Shown: positions 9,596-18,791, numbered from the stretch's first letter. The stretch is 64,000 bases of DNA from Streptomyces davaonensis JCM 4913 (GCF_000349325.1 NC_020504.1:5366053-5430052); one strand, 5' to 3'. Notes: a model not told the origin generated them from the sequence alone. A program made the numbers and translations.

Positions 9596-10039
9596 ATGAG
9601 CGAGCAGACCTTCGAAAGCGCCCAGCCGGTCCGATTCGACACGAAGATCGCCGTCGTCCTGCGCGACGACCTGGAGCCCTGGCAGCGGCTGAACGTGACC
9701 GCGTTCCTGGTCAGCGGCCTGGGGACCGAGATCCCCGAGGTGATCGGGGAGCCGTACGAGGACGCCGACGCGGTGGCGTATCTGCCGATGTTCCGGCAGC
9801 CGGTGATGGTCTTCGAGGCGTCCAAGGAGACGTTGAAGGCGGCCCACGCGCGCGTGCTGTCCCGCGCGCTGCCCCGGGCCGTCTTCACCTCCGACCTGTT
9901 CACCACCGGCAACGACCGCGACAACCGGGCCGCCGTACGGGCCGTGTCCACGGGCGACCTGGACCTGGTGGGGCTCGCGGTGTACGGGCCGCGCAACGCG
10001 GTGGACAAGGTGGTGAAGGGGGCGCGGATGCACCACTGA
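9596..10039 (+). CDS. DUF2000 family protein
   Basis: A 147-residue soluble protein. The blocks KIAVVLRDDLEPWQRLNVTAFLVSGL and YLPMFRQPVMVFEA match the DUF2000 family, whose structure resembles peptidyl-tRNA hydrolase II but whose function is unknown. It shares a short divergent promoter region with the AraC-type regulator, so it is the likeliest target of that regulator. The ATG start lies just after TTGGAGT. No export signal. Confidence 0.82.
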   Translation: MSEQTFESAQPVRFDTKIAVVLRDDLEPWQRLNVTAFLVSGLGTEIPEVIGEPYEDADAVAYLPMFRQPVMVFEASKETLKAAHARVLSRALPRAVFTSDLFTTGNDRDNRAAVRAVSTGDLDLVGLAVYGPRNAVDKVVKGARMHH

Positions 10040-10043
10040 GGGG

Positions 10044-11294
10044 TCAGGCGGTGGCGGCCTTGGGCCGGGCCGGAACCGTGGCGACCGGCTCCTCGACCGG
10101 GAGGCGCCGCATCAGGACGGCGTACCCGAGCCCGGCCACCGTCCCGATCACCGCGCACAGCCCCCACAGCCACTCCGCCCCGTACCGGTCGATGACCAGG
10201 CCGGACATCAGCGGGGCGACGAGCGAGGCGACGGCCCAGGACATCGTGTACATGCCCTGGTAGCGGCCGCGGCCATGAGTGGGGGAGAGCCGGACGACCA
10301 GGCTGGTCTGGGTCGGGGCGTTGACGATCTCCGCGAGGGTCCAGACGCAGACGGTGAGCGCGAACAGCCCGACGGACCCGGCGAAGGCGGTGAGCCCGAA
10401 GCCGTACCCGGCGAGCACGGAGGAGATGACCAGCAGCCGCCGCGGATCCCGGTGCTCGATGAACCGGGTGACCGGGATCTGGAGAACGACGATGAGGAAC
10501 CCGTTGACGGCGATGGCCAGGCCGTAGTCGGCGGGCGTGAACCCGGCGTCCCCCATGGCGACCGGCAGCCCGAGCGCGCCCTGCTGGAAGACAAGGGCGA
10601 CCAGGAACGACAGCCCCACAAGCCCCATGAACCGCCCGTCCCGCAGCACGGTGCCCAGTCCTACGGCGGCCTCCTCGGCCTTCGCGGTCGCGGTGCGCTC
10701 GGGCCGGGACTCGGGCACCTTCAGGAAGACGACGATCGCGCAGACGGCGGTCATGGCGGCCTCGATGAGGAACCCGGCCCGGTAGCTGTACTCGGCGATG
10801 AACCCGGCGGCCATGGAGGAGACGGCGAACCCGAGGTTGATGGCCCAGTAGTTGAGCGAGAAGGCGCGGACGCGGTCCTCGGGCCGGACGATGTCGGCCA
10901 TCATCGCCTGCACGGCCGGCCGGGAGGCGTTGGAGGCCATGCCGACCAGGAAGGCGACACCGGCGATGGCGACGGGGTGCTGGACGAACCCGAGCGCGGC
11001 GACGGCGAGTGCGGTGGCGCTCTGCGAGATCAGCAGCGTGGGCCGCCGTCCGAGCCGGTCGGTCATCACCCCGCCGCCGAGCGAGGAGATGACCCCGCCG
11101 AGGCCGTGGAGGGCGGCGACGAGACCGGCGTAGGAGGCGGAGTAGCCGCGGTCCAGCGTCAGATACAGGGCCATGAAGGTGGCGACGAAGCCGCCGAGCC
11201 GGTTGACGAGAGTGCTGGTCCACAGCCACCAGAACTCACGGGGCAGCCCCGAGACGGACTCGCGGGCGGCACGTCTCAGGGCGGCGACGGACAT
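10044..11294 (-). CDS. MFS transporter (12 TM)
   Basis: A 416-residue major-facilitator-superfamily carrier with about 12 hydrophobic segments. The family loop between TM2 and TM3 is seen as [16 protein letters not shown], and a related motif occurs in the second half around [21 protein letters not shown]. It resembles the drug-exporter-like MFS proteins common in Streptomyces, but the substrate cannot be inferred and no resistance or biosynthetic genes are adjacent. Its stop codon is 4 nt from the convergent stop of the DUF2000 gene. Confidence 0.9.
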   Translation of the reverse strand: MSVAALRRAARESVSGLPREFWWLWTSTLVNRLGGFVATFMALYLTLDRGYSASYAGLVAALHGLGGVISSLGGGVMTDRLGRRPTLLISQSATALAVAALGFVQHPVAIAGVAFLVGMASNASRPAVQAMMADIVRPEDRVRAFSLNYWAINLGFAVSSMAAGFIAEYSYRAGFLIEAAMTAVCAIVVFLKVPESRPERTATAKAEEAAVGLGTVLRDGRFMGLVGLSFLVALVFQQGALGLPVAMGDAGFTPADYGLAIAVNGFLIVVLQIPVTRFIEHRDPRRLLVISSVLAGYGFGLTAFAGSVGLFALTVCVWTLAEIVNAPTQTSLVVRLSPTHGRGRYQGMYTMSWAVASLVAPLMSGLVIDRYGAEWLWGLCAVIGTVAGLGYAVLMRRLPVEEPVATVPARPKAATA

Positions 11295-11446
11295 GCGGAT
11301 CCCCCGGGTGGTGTAAGTGGCGTAGGCGGCAACGACAACTTACGAAGTCCCACCCCTCGGGGGCCACTCAATTAGCAGATCCCGTCAACCGTCCGCCTTC
11401 TGGTCGGGGGCGCAAGCGATCAGAGGGTTCGATTACGCTCCTTCCC

Positions 11447-12208
11447 ATGGCCGACGCACCGTACAAGCTGATCCTCCTCCGCCACGGCGAGAGCGAGTGG
11501 AACGCGAAGAACCTGTTCACCGGCTGGGTGGACGTCAATCTCAACGAGAAGGGCGAGAAGGAGGCGGTCCGCGGCGGTGAGCTGCTGAAGGACGCCGGCC
11601 TGCTCCCCGACGTGGTCCACACGTCCCTCCAGAAGCGCGCCATCCGCACCGCGCAGCTCGCCCTGGAGTCCGCCGACCGCCACTGGATCCCGGTCCACCG
11701 CAGCTGGCGCCTGAACGAGCGCCACTACGGCGCCCTCCAGGGCAAGGACAAGGCCCAGACCCTGGCCGAGTTCGGCGAGGAGCAGTTCATGCTCTGGCGC
11801 CGCTCCTACGACACCCCGCCGCCGCCGCTTGAGGACGGCACGGAATTCTCCCAGTCCGAGGACCCGCGCTACGCGACGATCCCCCCGGAGCTCCGCCCCA
11901 GGACGGAGTGCCTGAAGGACGTGGTGGCGCGCATGCTCCCCTACTGGTACGACGGCATCGTCCCCGACCTCCTGGCGGGCCGCACGGTCCTGGTCGCCGC
12001 CCACGGCAACAGCCTCCGCGCCCTGGTCAAGCACCTCGACGGCATCTCCGACGCCGACATCGCGGGCCTGAACATCCCCACGGGCATCCCGCTGTCCTAC
12101 GAACTCGACGCCGACTTCAAGCCGCTCACCCCCGGCGGCACCTACCTCGACCCCGAGGCGGCCGCGGCCGCTATTGAGGCGGTCAAGAACCAGGGCAAGA
12201 AGAAGTAG
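11447..12208 (+). CDS. gpmA: 2,3-bisphosphoglycerate-dependent phosphoglycerate mutase
   Basis: A 253-residue glycolytic enzyme interconverting 3- and 2-phosphoglycerate. The phospho-acceptor His13 lies in the signature [10 protein letters not shown]. Other family blocks are [23 protein letters not shown] and [17 protein letters not shown], which holds the second catalytic His. It ends in a Lys-rich tail (NQGKKK). Length is normal. A strong terminator hairpin follows at 12223, so it is probably monocistronic. Confidence 0.97.
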   Translation: MADAPYKLILLRHGESEWNAKNLFTGWVDVNLNEKGEKEAVRGGELLKDAGLLPDVVHTSLQKRAIRTAQLALESADRHWIPVHRSWRLNERHYGALQGKDKAQTLAEFGEEQFMLWRRSYDTPPPPLEDGTEFSQSEDPRYATIPPELRPRTECLKDVVARMLPYWYDGIVPDLLAGRTVLVAAHGNSLRALVKHLDGISDADIAGLNIPTGIPLSYELDADFKPLTPGGTYLDPEAAAAAIEAVKNQGKKK

Positions 12209-12222
12209 AACGGTTCTGACGG

Positions 12223-12259
12223 AGCCCTCCGCCTGCGATCTCTTCGCGGGTGGAGGGCT
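12223..12259 (+). terminator. Terminator after gpmA
   Basis: An inverted repeat with 15-nt arms (two G-U pairs) around a 7-nt loop, followed by TTTCCCC, 15 nt after the gpmA stop. Confidence 0.8.
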
Positions 12260-12369
12260 TTCCCCAGGGCACCGCCGCCGCGATCACCGAGTGTCGGTCT
12301 ACGACGTCTTCGGGAACGCTGTGATCACCAACCACAAGTTCTGACCGTCCGAGGGCCTTGGCGGGGCGC

Positions 12370-12618
12370 TCAGACCGACAGCGGCACCGCGTGGATCTCG
12401 TCGGCCTTGTGGCCGGTGCGCTCGTGGATGCGCTGGACCGCCGCCGCCGAGGGCGCCTCGGAGAGGCAGTAGACGACGCCGGACTCCGGGTCCGCCCAGG
12501 CCCGCTCGAAGTGGACCCCTTCGTCCTTCTCTATCGCGAGGTCCGCCTGGTGGGCCTCGCGCAGTTGGTCGGCGGTGATGCCCTGCATTCCGTGGTGTAC
12601 GTCCATGTACTGAGCCAT
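12370..12618 (-). CDS. DUF4242 (SCO4226-like) small metal-binding protein
   Basis: An 82-residue ferredoxin-like-fold protein (MAQYMDVHHGMQGITADQL, then FERAWADPESGVVYCLSEAPS, then IHERTGHKADEIHAVPLSV). It matches the family of S. coelicolor SCO4226, which has been reported to bind nickel; its position two genes from phoU is the same as I recall there. The His-rich N-terminus (MDVHHG) and the lone Cys are plausible ligands. The biological role is uncertain; a nickel-sensing or homeostasis function is inferred from the family only. Confidence 0.85.
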   Translation of the reverse strand: MAQYMDVHHGMQGITADQLREAHQADLAIEKDEGVHFERAWADPESGVVYCLSEAPSAAAVQRIHERTGHKADEIHAVPLSV

Positions 12619-12678
12619 GGCGCGCCTCCTTCCGGTCCTCCCTCCATGCTGCGCCCGCCCGCCGCCGACAGCACGACG

Positions 12679-12707
12679 AAGGGCCCCGGCGCATCGCCGG
12701 GGCCCTT
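12679..12707 (-). terminator. Terminator after the Cys-rich peptide gene
   Basis: A perfect inverted repeat, 13-nt arms (AAGGGCCCCGGCG and its complement) with a CAT loop, 26 nt beyond the stop of the Cys-rich gene read on the minus strand. Confidence 0.75.
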
Positions 12708-12732
12708 CACCGTCGTAGAGGAGTCGACGGAG

Positions 12733-12888
12733 TCAACCGCACTGGCACGGGTTGCCGGACTGGCAGCCGCAGCCGCAGCCCGAACCGCAGCCGCACGCGG
12801 CGATCAGGGTCAGGTTCCTGATCTCGGCGGGCTCCTCGGTCCGGCGTTCCTGGGCGGGGTCGGGGGTGGGGCTGGGGGAGTCGGTCAT
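12733..12888 (-). CDS. 51-residue Cys/Gly-rich small protein
   Basis: A tiny gene with a very good ribosome site (GAGGAGGG, 4 nt from ATG) and its own terminator. The first ~30 residues are hydrophilic and acidic (MTDSPSPTPDPAQERRTEEP), followed by IRNLTLIAA. The last 20 residues contain seven Cys in CGC, SGC, GCGC, NPC and QCG steps. This could be a metallothionein-like metal binder, which would fit the adjacent DUF4242 nickel protein. It also has the leader-plus-Cys/Gly-core look of a thiazole-type peptide precursor, but no cyclodehydratase is in the window. A longer reading frame upstream looks non-coding. Confidence 0.7.
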   Translation of the reverse strand: MTDSPSPTPDPAQERRTEEPAEIRNLTLIAACGCGSGCGCGCQSGNPCQCG

Positions 12889-12991
12889 GGTCCCTCCTCG
12901 GTGAGGCCGGTGCCTCTTTCCCCATTGCATGCCCGCCCCACGCGGCGCATCAACGGCGCACGGAGGCTCCGCCGCACGCCCCCGAGTGCGG

Positions 12992-13681
12992 TCAGGCGCC
13001 CTCGACGCCCGCCACGGGCTGGATGTCCTGCTGGAGCTCATCGGCGTGCTCACCCGTCACCAGGAACACCACACGCTTGGCCACGGCCACCGCATGGTCG
13101 GCGAACCGCTCGTAGTAGCGGCCCAGCAGCGTCACGTCCACGGCCGTCTCGATGCCGTGCTTCCAGCGCTCGTCCATCAGGTGCTGGAACAGCGTGCGGT
13201 GCAGCAGGTCCATCTCGTCGTCGTCCGTCTCCAGCTGGAGCGCCAGATCGACATCCTTCGTGATGATCACCTCGGCCGCCTTCGCCATCAGGCGCTGCGC
13301 GAGCTGCCCCATCTCCAGGATCGTGGCGTGCAGGTCGTGCGGGATGGCCCGCTCCGGGTACCGCAGCCGGGTCAGCTTGGCCACGTGCTGGGCCAGGTCG
13401 CCGGAGCGCTCCAGGTCCGCGGACATCCGCAGCGAGGTGACCACGATCCGCAGGTCGGTGGCGACCGGCTGCTGCCGGGCGAGCAGGGCTATCGCCCGTG
13501 CCTCCAGGTCGTGCTGGAGGTCGTCGACCTTCTGGTCGGCCTCGATCACGCTCTCCGCCAGCTTGAGGTCGGAGTCCAGGATGGCGGTCGTGGCGCGTCC
13601 GATCGCCGACCCGACCAGGCGGGCCATCTCCACCAGGCTGTCGCTGATCGAGTCAAGTTCCTCGTGGTACGCGTCCCGCAT
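12992..13681 (-). CDS. phoU: Phosphate signalling complex protein PhoU
   Basis: A 229-residue all-helical protein with the two PhoU three-helix repeats. Each carries a metal-cluster acidic motif: EADQKVDDLQHDLEARAIALLARQQPVATDLR in the first and ETDDDEMDLLHRTLFQHLMDE in the second. PhoU couples the Pst phosphate transporter to the PhoR kinase and represses Pho signalling when phosphate is plentiful. It is divergent from phoR-phoP, with a PHO-box-like array in between. The ATG follows GAGAGGGAA; an upstream in-frame extension is not supported. Confidence 0.96.
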   Translation of the reverse strand: MRDAYHEELDSISDSLVEMARLVGSAIGRATTAILDSDLKLAESVIEADQKVDDLQHDLEARAIALLARQQPVATDLRIVVTSLRMSADLERSGDLAQHVAKLTRLRYPERAIPHDLHATILEMGQLAQRLMAKAAEVIITKDVDLALQLETDDDEMDLLHRTLFQHLMDERWKHGIETAVDVTLLGRYYERFADHAVAVAKRVVFLVTGEHADELQQDIQPVAGVEGA

Positions 13682-13808
13682 GAGGGTTCCCTCTCGTACG
13701 TGTTCTTGGGGGTTCCAGGGGCCGGGGCCAGTGTGCACGTCCTGCTGAACCGGCGCTATCGCACCCCACGCTCATACCGTCTGACCTGCACGCGTCCGTT
13801 TCTGCCAC

Positions 13809-13841
13809 CCCAAATGAACCATTGCTGGCTCCTGGGTGAAC
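13809..13841 (-). promoter_or_regulatory. PHO-box-like direct repeats between phoU and phoRP
   Basis: Read on the minus strand there are three contiguous 11-nt units: GTTCACCCAGG, AGCCAGCAATG and GTTCATTTGGG. The outer two fit the Streptomyces PHO-box direct repeat unit (GTTCACC-type) that PhoP binds; the middle one is degenerate. The position between phoU and phoR-phoP fits autoregulation of the regulon. Confidence 0.7.
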
Positions 13842-13914
13842 TCTGGGCGACGAGTGTTCGAGGTCGCAGTCGGATGGCTGTGGCCATGACCGCGGGCGTG
13901 CCTAACCTGGATGC

Positions 13915-15192
13915 ATGGACGTGAACGCGGCGGTTGCCGCAGCGGCAGCGATCGCCGGGGTACTCACCGGCGTCATCGCCATGCTGGCGTTCCGCTGGAG
14001 CGAACGCGACCAGGCGCGACCCACCCGAACCTCCCTGCACACCGACCCGGTACTGCCGCCGGGCGTCGACACGGTGCTGTCCGTGCTCCGCTCCTCCGCG
14101 GTCGTACTGGACGAGGCCGACGCCGTCGTCAAGGCCAGCTCCGCCGCGTACGCCCTCGGGCTGGTGCGCGGCGGACGGCTCTCCGTGGAGCCCATGCTCC
14201 AGATGGCCCGGGACACCCGCCGCGACGGCGAGATACGCCAGGTCGAGCTGGATCTGCCCCGGCGCGGCGGTGGCCGCGGCGAGGCCCTCGCGGTCTCCGC
14301 CAGAGTGGCGCCGCTCGGCTCCCGACTGGTGCTCCTGCTCGTCGAGGACCTCACCGAGGCCCGGCGGATAGAGGCGGTGCGGCGCGACTTCGTCGCCAAT
14401 GTCAGCCATGAGCTCAAGACCCCCGTGGGCGCGCTCTCCCTCCTCTCGGAGGCCGTCATGGACGCCTCGGACGATCCGGAGGCGGTGGAGCGGTTCGCGG
14501 GGCGCATGCAGATCGAGGCGACCCGGCTCACCAACCTCGTCCAGGAGCTGATCGACCTCTCCCGGGTCCAGAACGACGACCCGCTGGACGACGCCGAGCC
14601 CGTTCGAGTCGACGAACTGGTGGCCGAGGCCATCGACCGCTGCCGGCACGCCGCCGGCACCAAGCAGATCACGATGGCCGCGGGCGGCACCGCCGACCTG
14701 AGCATCTGGGGCCACCGCGGCCAGCTCGCCGCGGCCCTCGGCAACCTCGTCGAGAACGCCGTCAACTACTCCCCGGCCCGCACCCGCGTCGGTATCGCCG
14801 CCCGCCGGCTGACCGCGCCCGGCGGGGACCATATCGAGATCGCCGTGACCGACCAGGGCATCGGCATCTCCGACAAGGACAAGGAGCGCATCTTCGAGCG
14901 CTTCTACCGCGTCGACCCGGCCCGTTCCCGTGCCACCGGCGGTACGGGGCTCGGGCTGGCGATCGTCAAGCACGTGGCCGCCTCGCACGGCGGGGAGGTC
15001 ACGGTGTGGAGTTCCGAGGGACAGGGCTCCACGTTCACCCTGAGACTGCCGGAGGCGGGCGCGGCCCGCGACCGAGCTCAGCAGCATCCCGTCCTCGACG
15101 ACGAGGCCGGGCGCCCCGCCGACCCGTCCCACGACACACCCCCCGAGTCAGCCGCGTACCAAACGCTTTCCGCCCCGGAGGTCCATCCGTGA
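13915..15192 (+). CDS. phoR: Phosphate-responsive sensor histidine kinase PhoR (SenX3-type)
   Basis: A 425-residue kinase. One N-terminal membrane segment (about residues 3-26), a PAS-like region (about 50-145), and the dimerisation/phosphotransfer helix with His165 in FVANVSHELKTPVGAL. The ATPase domain carries the N box (LGNLVENAVNYSP), the G1 box (VTDQGIGI), the F box (IFERFYRVD) and the G2 box (GGTGLGLAIVKHV). It phosphorylates PhoP under phosphate limitation. Its stop overlaps the phoP start codon (GTGA), so the two are translationally coupled. A single membrane helix makes direct phosphate sensing unlikely; signalling is thought to go through Pst/PhoU. Confidence 0.96.
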   Translation: MDVNAAVAAAAAIAGVLTGVIAMLAFRWSERDQARPTRTSLHTDPVLPPGVDTVLSVLRSSAVVLDEADAVVKASSAAYALGLVRGGRLSVEPMLQMARDTRRDGEIRQVELDLPRRGGGRGEALAVSARVAPLGSRLVLLLVEDLTEARRIEAVRRDFVANVSHELKTPVGALSLLSEAVMDASDDPEAVERFAGRMQIEATRLTNLVQELIDLSRVQNDDPLDDAEPVRVDELVAEAIDRCRHAAGTKQITMAAGGTADLSIWGHRGQLAAALGNLVENAVNYSPARTRVGIAARRLTAPGGDHIEIAVTDQGIGISDKDKERIFERFYRVDPARSRATGGTGLGLAIVKHVAASHGGEVTVWSSEGQGSTFTLRLPEAGAARDRAQQHPVLDDEAGRPADPSHDTPPESAAYQTLSAPEVHP

Positions 15193-15869
15193 CCCGAGTG
15201 CTCGTCGTCGAGGACGAGGAATCCTTCTCAGACGCCCTGTCGTACATGCTCCGCAAGGAGGGCTTCGAGGTCGCGGTCGCGACCACCGGGCCCGACGGAC
15301 TCGACGAGTTCGAGCGCAACGGCGCCGATCTCGTCCTTCTCGACCTGATGCTGCCCGGCCTGCCGGGCACGGAGGTCTGCCGCCAGCTGCGCGGCCGCTC
15401 CAACGTCCCCGTCATCATGGTGACCGCCAAGGACAGCGAGATCGACAAGGTGGTCGGCCTGGAAATAGGAGCCGATGACTACGTCACCAAGCCGTTTTCC
15501 TCGCGCGAGCTGGTCGCCCGTATCCGGGCCGTGCTGCGCCGCCGCGGCGAGCCCGAGGAGGTCACCCCGGCCGCGCTGGAGGCGGGCCCGGTCCGTATGG
15601 ACGTCGACCGTCACGTGGTCACGGTCTCGGGCTCCAAGGTCGACCTCCCCCTCAAGGAGTTCGACCTCCTGGAGATGCTCCTGCGCAACGCGGGCCGCGT
15701 ACTGACCCGCATGCAGCTCATCGACCGCGTCTGGGGCGCCGACTACGTCGGCGACACCAAGACCCTGGACGTCCACGTCAAGCGCCTCCGAGCCAAGATC
15801 GAGCCGGACCCGGGCGCGCCTCGATACCTGGTGACGGTGCGTGGCCTCGGTTACAAGTTCGAGCCGTAA
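15189..15869 (+). CDS. phoP: Phosphate response regulator PhoP (OmpR family)
   Basis: A 226-residue OmpR/PhoB-type regulator. The receiver domain has acidic residues in VVEDEE, the phosphoacceptor Asp52 (LLDLMLPG) and Lys101 (DYVTKPF). The C-terminal winged helix (about 130-225) includes LTRMQLIDRVWG and the recognition-helix block TLDVHVKRLRAKIE. It binds PHO boxes and also influences antibiotic synthesis in Streptomyces. The GTG start overlaps the phoR stop by 4 nt and a strong terminator follows. Confidence 0.97.
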   Translation: MTRVLVVEDEESFSDALSYMLRKEGFEVAVATTGPDGLDEFERNGADLVLLDLMLPGLPGTEVCRQLRGRSNVPVIMVTAKDSEIDKVVGLEIGADDYVTKPFSSRELVARIRAVLRRRGEPEEVTPAALEAGPVRMDVDRHVVTVSGSKVDLPLKEFDLLEMLLRNAGRVLTRMQLIDRVWGADYVGDTKTLDVHVKRLRAKIEPDPGAPRYLVTVRGLGYKFEP

Positions 15870-15889
15870 AGAGCACCAGCTGTACGACG

Positions 15890-15923
15890 AAGGCGGGCCC
15901 CCTCCGAAGAGGGGGCCCGCCTT
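15890..15923. terminator. Bidirectional terminator between phoP and the convergent lipoprotein gene
   Basis: A perfect inverted repeat: 15-nt arms (AAGGCGGGCCCCCTC) around a CGAA tetraloop, located 20 nt after the phoP stop and 21 nt before the convergent stop. Confidence 0.88.
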
Positions 15924-15944
15924 CTTGTGTGCTGCTGCGTCGGC

Positions 15945-16652
15945 TCAGTGGCCGGCGGCCTCGTGGGACGCGCTCGACGATGCCGAGGCGGCGTCGGTCG
16001 GGGTGCCGGAGGCGCCGTCGGCGGCCTCGCCCGTGGCTTCGCCGGTGGCCTCACCCGTGGCCTCGCCGGTCGGCTCGCCCGTGGCCTCGCCCGTCGCCTC
16101 GTCCGTCGGGGACGCGGTGTCCTCGCTCGGCGCCTCGGGGACCTCGGTCGGGCCCCAGCCGGTGAAGTAGCTCTCCGCCGGGACCACGAAGGCGCGCAGG
16201 CTGACGTCACCGGTCTCGCTGAAGGTGAAGGTCACCTCCTGGGCATTGCCGTCCTGGACGTTCTGCGGGGTGGTGGCGAGCACCGCCGAGGCGTTGTCCG
16301 CGCCACCGATGATCAGCGAGCCGCCGGCCGGGATGGTCAGGCTCTTGCCCTTGGCGGCCTTCAGCTCGGTGGGCTCGTCGGCCCCAGCGACGGTGATCGA
16401 CTCCAGCTTCTGGGCGCTGGTGCCGTTGTTGAACAGGGTCGCGGAGACCGCGGCCGGACCGGTCGCCTCCGGGTCGGGCTGGGTGACGATCACGGCGTTC
16501 TGCACCTTGATGTCGCCGACCGTGGTCGCCGCGTTGTCCGGCTGGATCTCCAGGGTCTGGGCGTTGTCGCCGGCGCCGCACGCGGCGAGCGGGAGAATCG
16601 AGAACGTGATGGCGGCCGCGGCGAGGGCGCCGCGTCGAAGGCTGCTGCTCAC
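15945..16652 (-). CDS. Secreted lipoprotein, DUF461/copper-chaperone-like fold, with GEAT repeats
   Basis: A 235-residue lipoprotein: a basic N-terminus, a hydrophobic core, and a lipobox (LPLAAC) for lipid anchoring outside the cell. The globular part (about 40-170) has the beta-rich pattern of actinobacterial DUF461 proteins, related to the PCu(A)C fold (IKVQNAVIVTQ, then GPAAVSATLFNNG, then VTFTFSETGDVSL). The conserved Met/His copper ligands of true PCu(A)C proteins are not obvious. The C-terminal ~60 residues are low complexity with repeated GEAT/GEPT units. The GTG start is preferred (AAGGAG upstream). Function unknown. Confidence 0.78.
   Translation of the reverse strand: MSSSLRRGALAAAAITFSILPLAACGAGDNAQTLEIQPDNAATTVGDIKVQNAVIVTQPDPEATGPAAVSATLFNNGTSAQKLESITVAGADEPTELKAAKGKSLTIPAGGSLIIGGADNASAVLATTPQNVQDGNAQEVTFTFSETGDVSLRAFVVPAESYFTGWGPTEVPEAPSEDTASPTDEATGEATGEPTGEATGEATGEATGEAADGASGTPTDAASASSSASHEAAGH
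16024..16101. repeat. 12-nt tandem repeats coding GEAT units
   Basis: About six to seven degenerate copies of a 12-nt unit (GCCTCGCCCGTG and variants) within the lipoprotein gene. They encode the Gly-Glu-Ala/Pro-Thr repeats near its C-terminus, so length variation between strains is likely. Confidence 0.75.
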
Positions 16653-17266
16653 GGCGGCGGCAACTCCTTGACTCGAACGGGGCGGGCGCATAAAGCCGCC
16701 CTAAGTGTCTGTCAGCGGCCTTAGGTTACCGAGCCGTTCCCGCGCCGCCGCACCCGACCCTCCCCTGAGCGCCGTAAGTACCTCCGTCTTCACCCGTCCC
16801 GTCCCCCACAAGTGACCCACCGGTCACTTTGCCGTCGTCCTGGTCCGCCATTCACATAAGTCCCGTGGGCATACCAGCGACACCGGCCGCGAAATTTCCG
16901 TGAAGGAATGCACGACCCACCGGAAATTGATCAACGACCGTGCCTCGACCGCCCCTCGTGATCAATTCCGGAATCGTCCGGTACCCGACTCATGACACCG
17001 AACGGACTAGCGGAAGTCGCACAACTGGAACCGGACATATCGGGATGTTCATCCGCTCGACAAGGTCGCCGGAAGTGTGTGACGTGCGCGTTTCGTGTCC
17101 CCCGGAGAGCCGCTCCGACCTGCGAATACCTTCTTCCGGTCGGCCCGCGCAGCACGTTCCTGTTGCTGTTGTCAAGCCCCGAGATATGCCCTGACCTGCG
17201 AAAACGCCATTCAGAAGACGCCGTATCCGTGTTACCCTGGATAGCCACGGAAGGGGTACCTGTCAC
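16653..17266. other. Long intergenic region upstream of carD
   Basis: About 610 nt without a convincing gene. Base composition drops below the surroundings between roughly 16,850 and 17,230. It must carry the carD promoter and leader; the sequence close to carD includes GGAAGGGG as ribosome site. An imperfect inverted repeat lies at 16,920-16,971. Open frames here lack ribosome sites and Streptomyces codon bias. Confidence 0.6.
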
Positions 17267-17749
17267 ATGACGTTCAAGGTTGGCGACACCGTGGTCTATC
17301 CCCATCACGGGGCCGCGCTGATCGAGGCCATCGAAACTCGCCAGATCAAAGGCGTGGACAAGACCTACTTGGTGCTGAAGGTCGCCCAGGGTGACCTGAC
17401 GGTACGTGTGCCAGCGGACAATGCGGAGTTCGTCGGCGTGCGTGATGTGGTCGGTCAGGACGGGCTGGACCGGGTCTTCGAGGTGCTGCGCGCGCCGTAC
17501 GCCGAGGAGCCCACGAACTGGTCGCGTCGTTACAAGGCAAATCTGGAGAAGCTCGCCTCCGGCGATGTCATCAAGGTTGCGGAAGTCGTCCGTGACCTGT
17601 GGCGTCGTGAGCGCGAGCGTGGACTCTCCGCTGGTGAGAAGCGCATGCTCGCCAAGGCCCGCCAGATCCTGGTGAGCGAGCTGGCCCTCGCGGAGAACAC
17701 CAACGAGGACAAGGCGGAGGCCCTCCTCGACGAGGTCCTCGCATCCTGA
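17267..17749 (+). CDS. carD: CarD-family RNA polymerase-binding regulator
   Basis: A 160-residue protein. The N-terminal Tudor-like RNA-polymerase-interacting domain ([21 protein letters not shown] to about residue 60) contacts the beta subunit. The helical C-terminal DNA-binding domain (about 70-160) contains the Trp of [13 protein letters not shown] used to stabilise the open complex. It is a global activator of rRNA and housekeeping promoters. It is separated by 277 nt from ispD, so it probably has its own transcription unit. Length is exact for the family. Confidence 0.97.
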   Translation: MTFKVGDTVVYPHHGAALIEAIETRQIKGVDKTYLVLKVAQGDLTVRVPADNAEFVGVRDVVGQDGLDRVFEVLRAPYAEEPTNWSRRYKANLEKLASGDVIKVAEVVRDLWRRERERGLSAGEKRMLAKARQILVSELALAENTNEDKAEALLDEVLAS

Positions 17750-18026
17750 CGCCCGCTGTAGGCGGTCAGCCCACATTGCTGCGTTAGTCAAGAAAAGTGC
17801 CGCGGTGCCCGATGACGTTTACTGTCGCCGGGCGCTGCGGCATGTTCGCATATGCGTGCCGATATACGTGCCGACCTTCGGGAGGACTTCCCCCCCCGAT
17901 ACTTGGCGTGCCGGGCCCGGGCAGCTGGCTCGACCAGTGTCACGGAAGGGTCCGGTCAAGGCGTCGCGCCCGGCACTTCCAGGGCCATACCCAAGCCAGG
18001 CCAGCACACAAACCTGACAGGAACCG

Positions 18027-18791
18027 ATGTCTGACGAATCGCGCCCTTCGCCCGCGCAGGCCAGTCCGACCGCTCGCACGGCTGCCGTGATCCCGGCCGC
18101 CGGCCGGGGCGTACGCCTCGGCCCTGGCGCTCCCAAGGCACTGCGCGCGCTGGGCGGCACCCCCATGCTGATCCACGCGGTACGCGCGATGGCCGCGTCC
18201 CGCGCCGTCTCCCTGGTCGTCGTCGTGGCCCCGCCCGACGGCACCGCCGAGGTGAAGTCCCTGCTCGACGCGCACGCGCTGCCCGAGCGCACCGACTTCC
18301 TGGTCGTCCCCGGCGGCGCCGAACGCCAGGACTCCGTGAAGCTCGGCCTGGACGCGCTGCCGCCCGAGTACGACATCGTCCTGGTGCACGACGCGGCCCG
18401 CCCGCTCGTCCCGGTCGACACCGTCGACGCCGTCATCGAGGCCGTACGGGACGGCGCCCCCGCGGTGGTCCCCGCGCTGCCGCTCGCCGACACCGTCAAG
18501 GAGGTCGAACCGGCCGGGACGCCGGGCGAGCCCGAACCGGTCGTCGCCACCCCGCCGAGGGCCCGGCTGCGGGCGGTGCAGACCCCGCAGGGCTTCGACC
18601 GGGCGACCCTGGTCCGCGCCCATGAGACGGTCACCGACCAGGTCACCGACGACGCCGGCATGGTCGAGCAGCTCGGGCTCACCGTCGTGGTCGTGCCCGG
18701 CCACGAGGAGGCCTTCAAGGTCACCCGCCCGCTCGACCTGGTCCTCGCCGAGGCGGTCCTGGCACGCCGGAGGCTCAACGATGGCTTCTGA
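18027..18791 (+). CDS. ispD: 2-C-methyl-D-erythritol 4-phosphate cytidylyltransferase
   Basis: A 254-residue enzyme of the non-mevalonate isoprenoid route that joins MEP and CTP to give CDP-ME. The CTP-binding loop is visible as [19 protein letters not shown], then [16 protein letters not shown] and [11 protein letters not shown], all hallmark blocks. It ends overlapping ispF by 11 nt, so the two are translated together. Normal length. Confidence 0.96.
   Translation: MSDESRPSPAQASPTARTAAVIPAAGRGVRLGPGAPKALRALGGTPMLIHAVRAMAASRAVSLVVVVAPPDGTAEVKSLLDAHALPERTDFLVVPGGAERQDSVKLGLDALPPEYDIVLVHDAARPLVPVDTVDAVIEAVRDGAPAVVPALPLADTVKEVEPAGTPGEPEPVVATPPRARLRAVQTPQGFDRATLVRAHETVTDQVTDDAGMVEQLGLTVVVVPGHEEAFKVTRPLDLVLAEAVLARRRLNDGF

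Noticed and set aside
7123..10263. A 1,046-codon open frame spanning the beta-helix, AraC and DUF2000 genes
   Set aside because: It is the +1 shadow of well-supported genes, very rich in Arg/Pro/His with no domain, as expected for high-GC antisense or out-of-frame reading.
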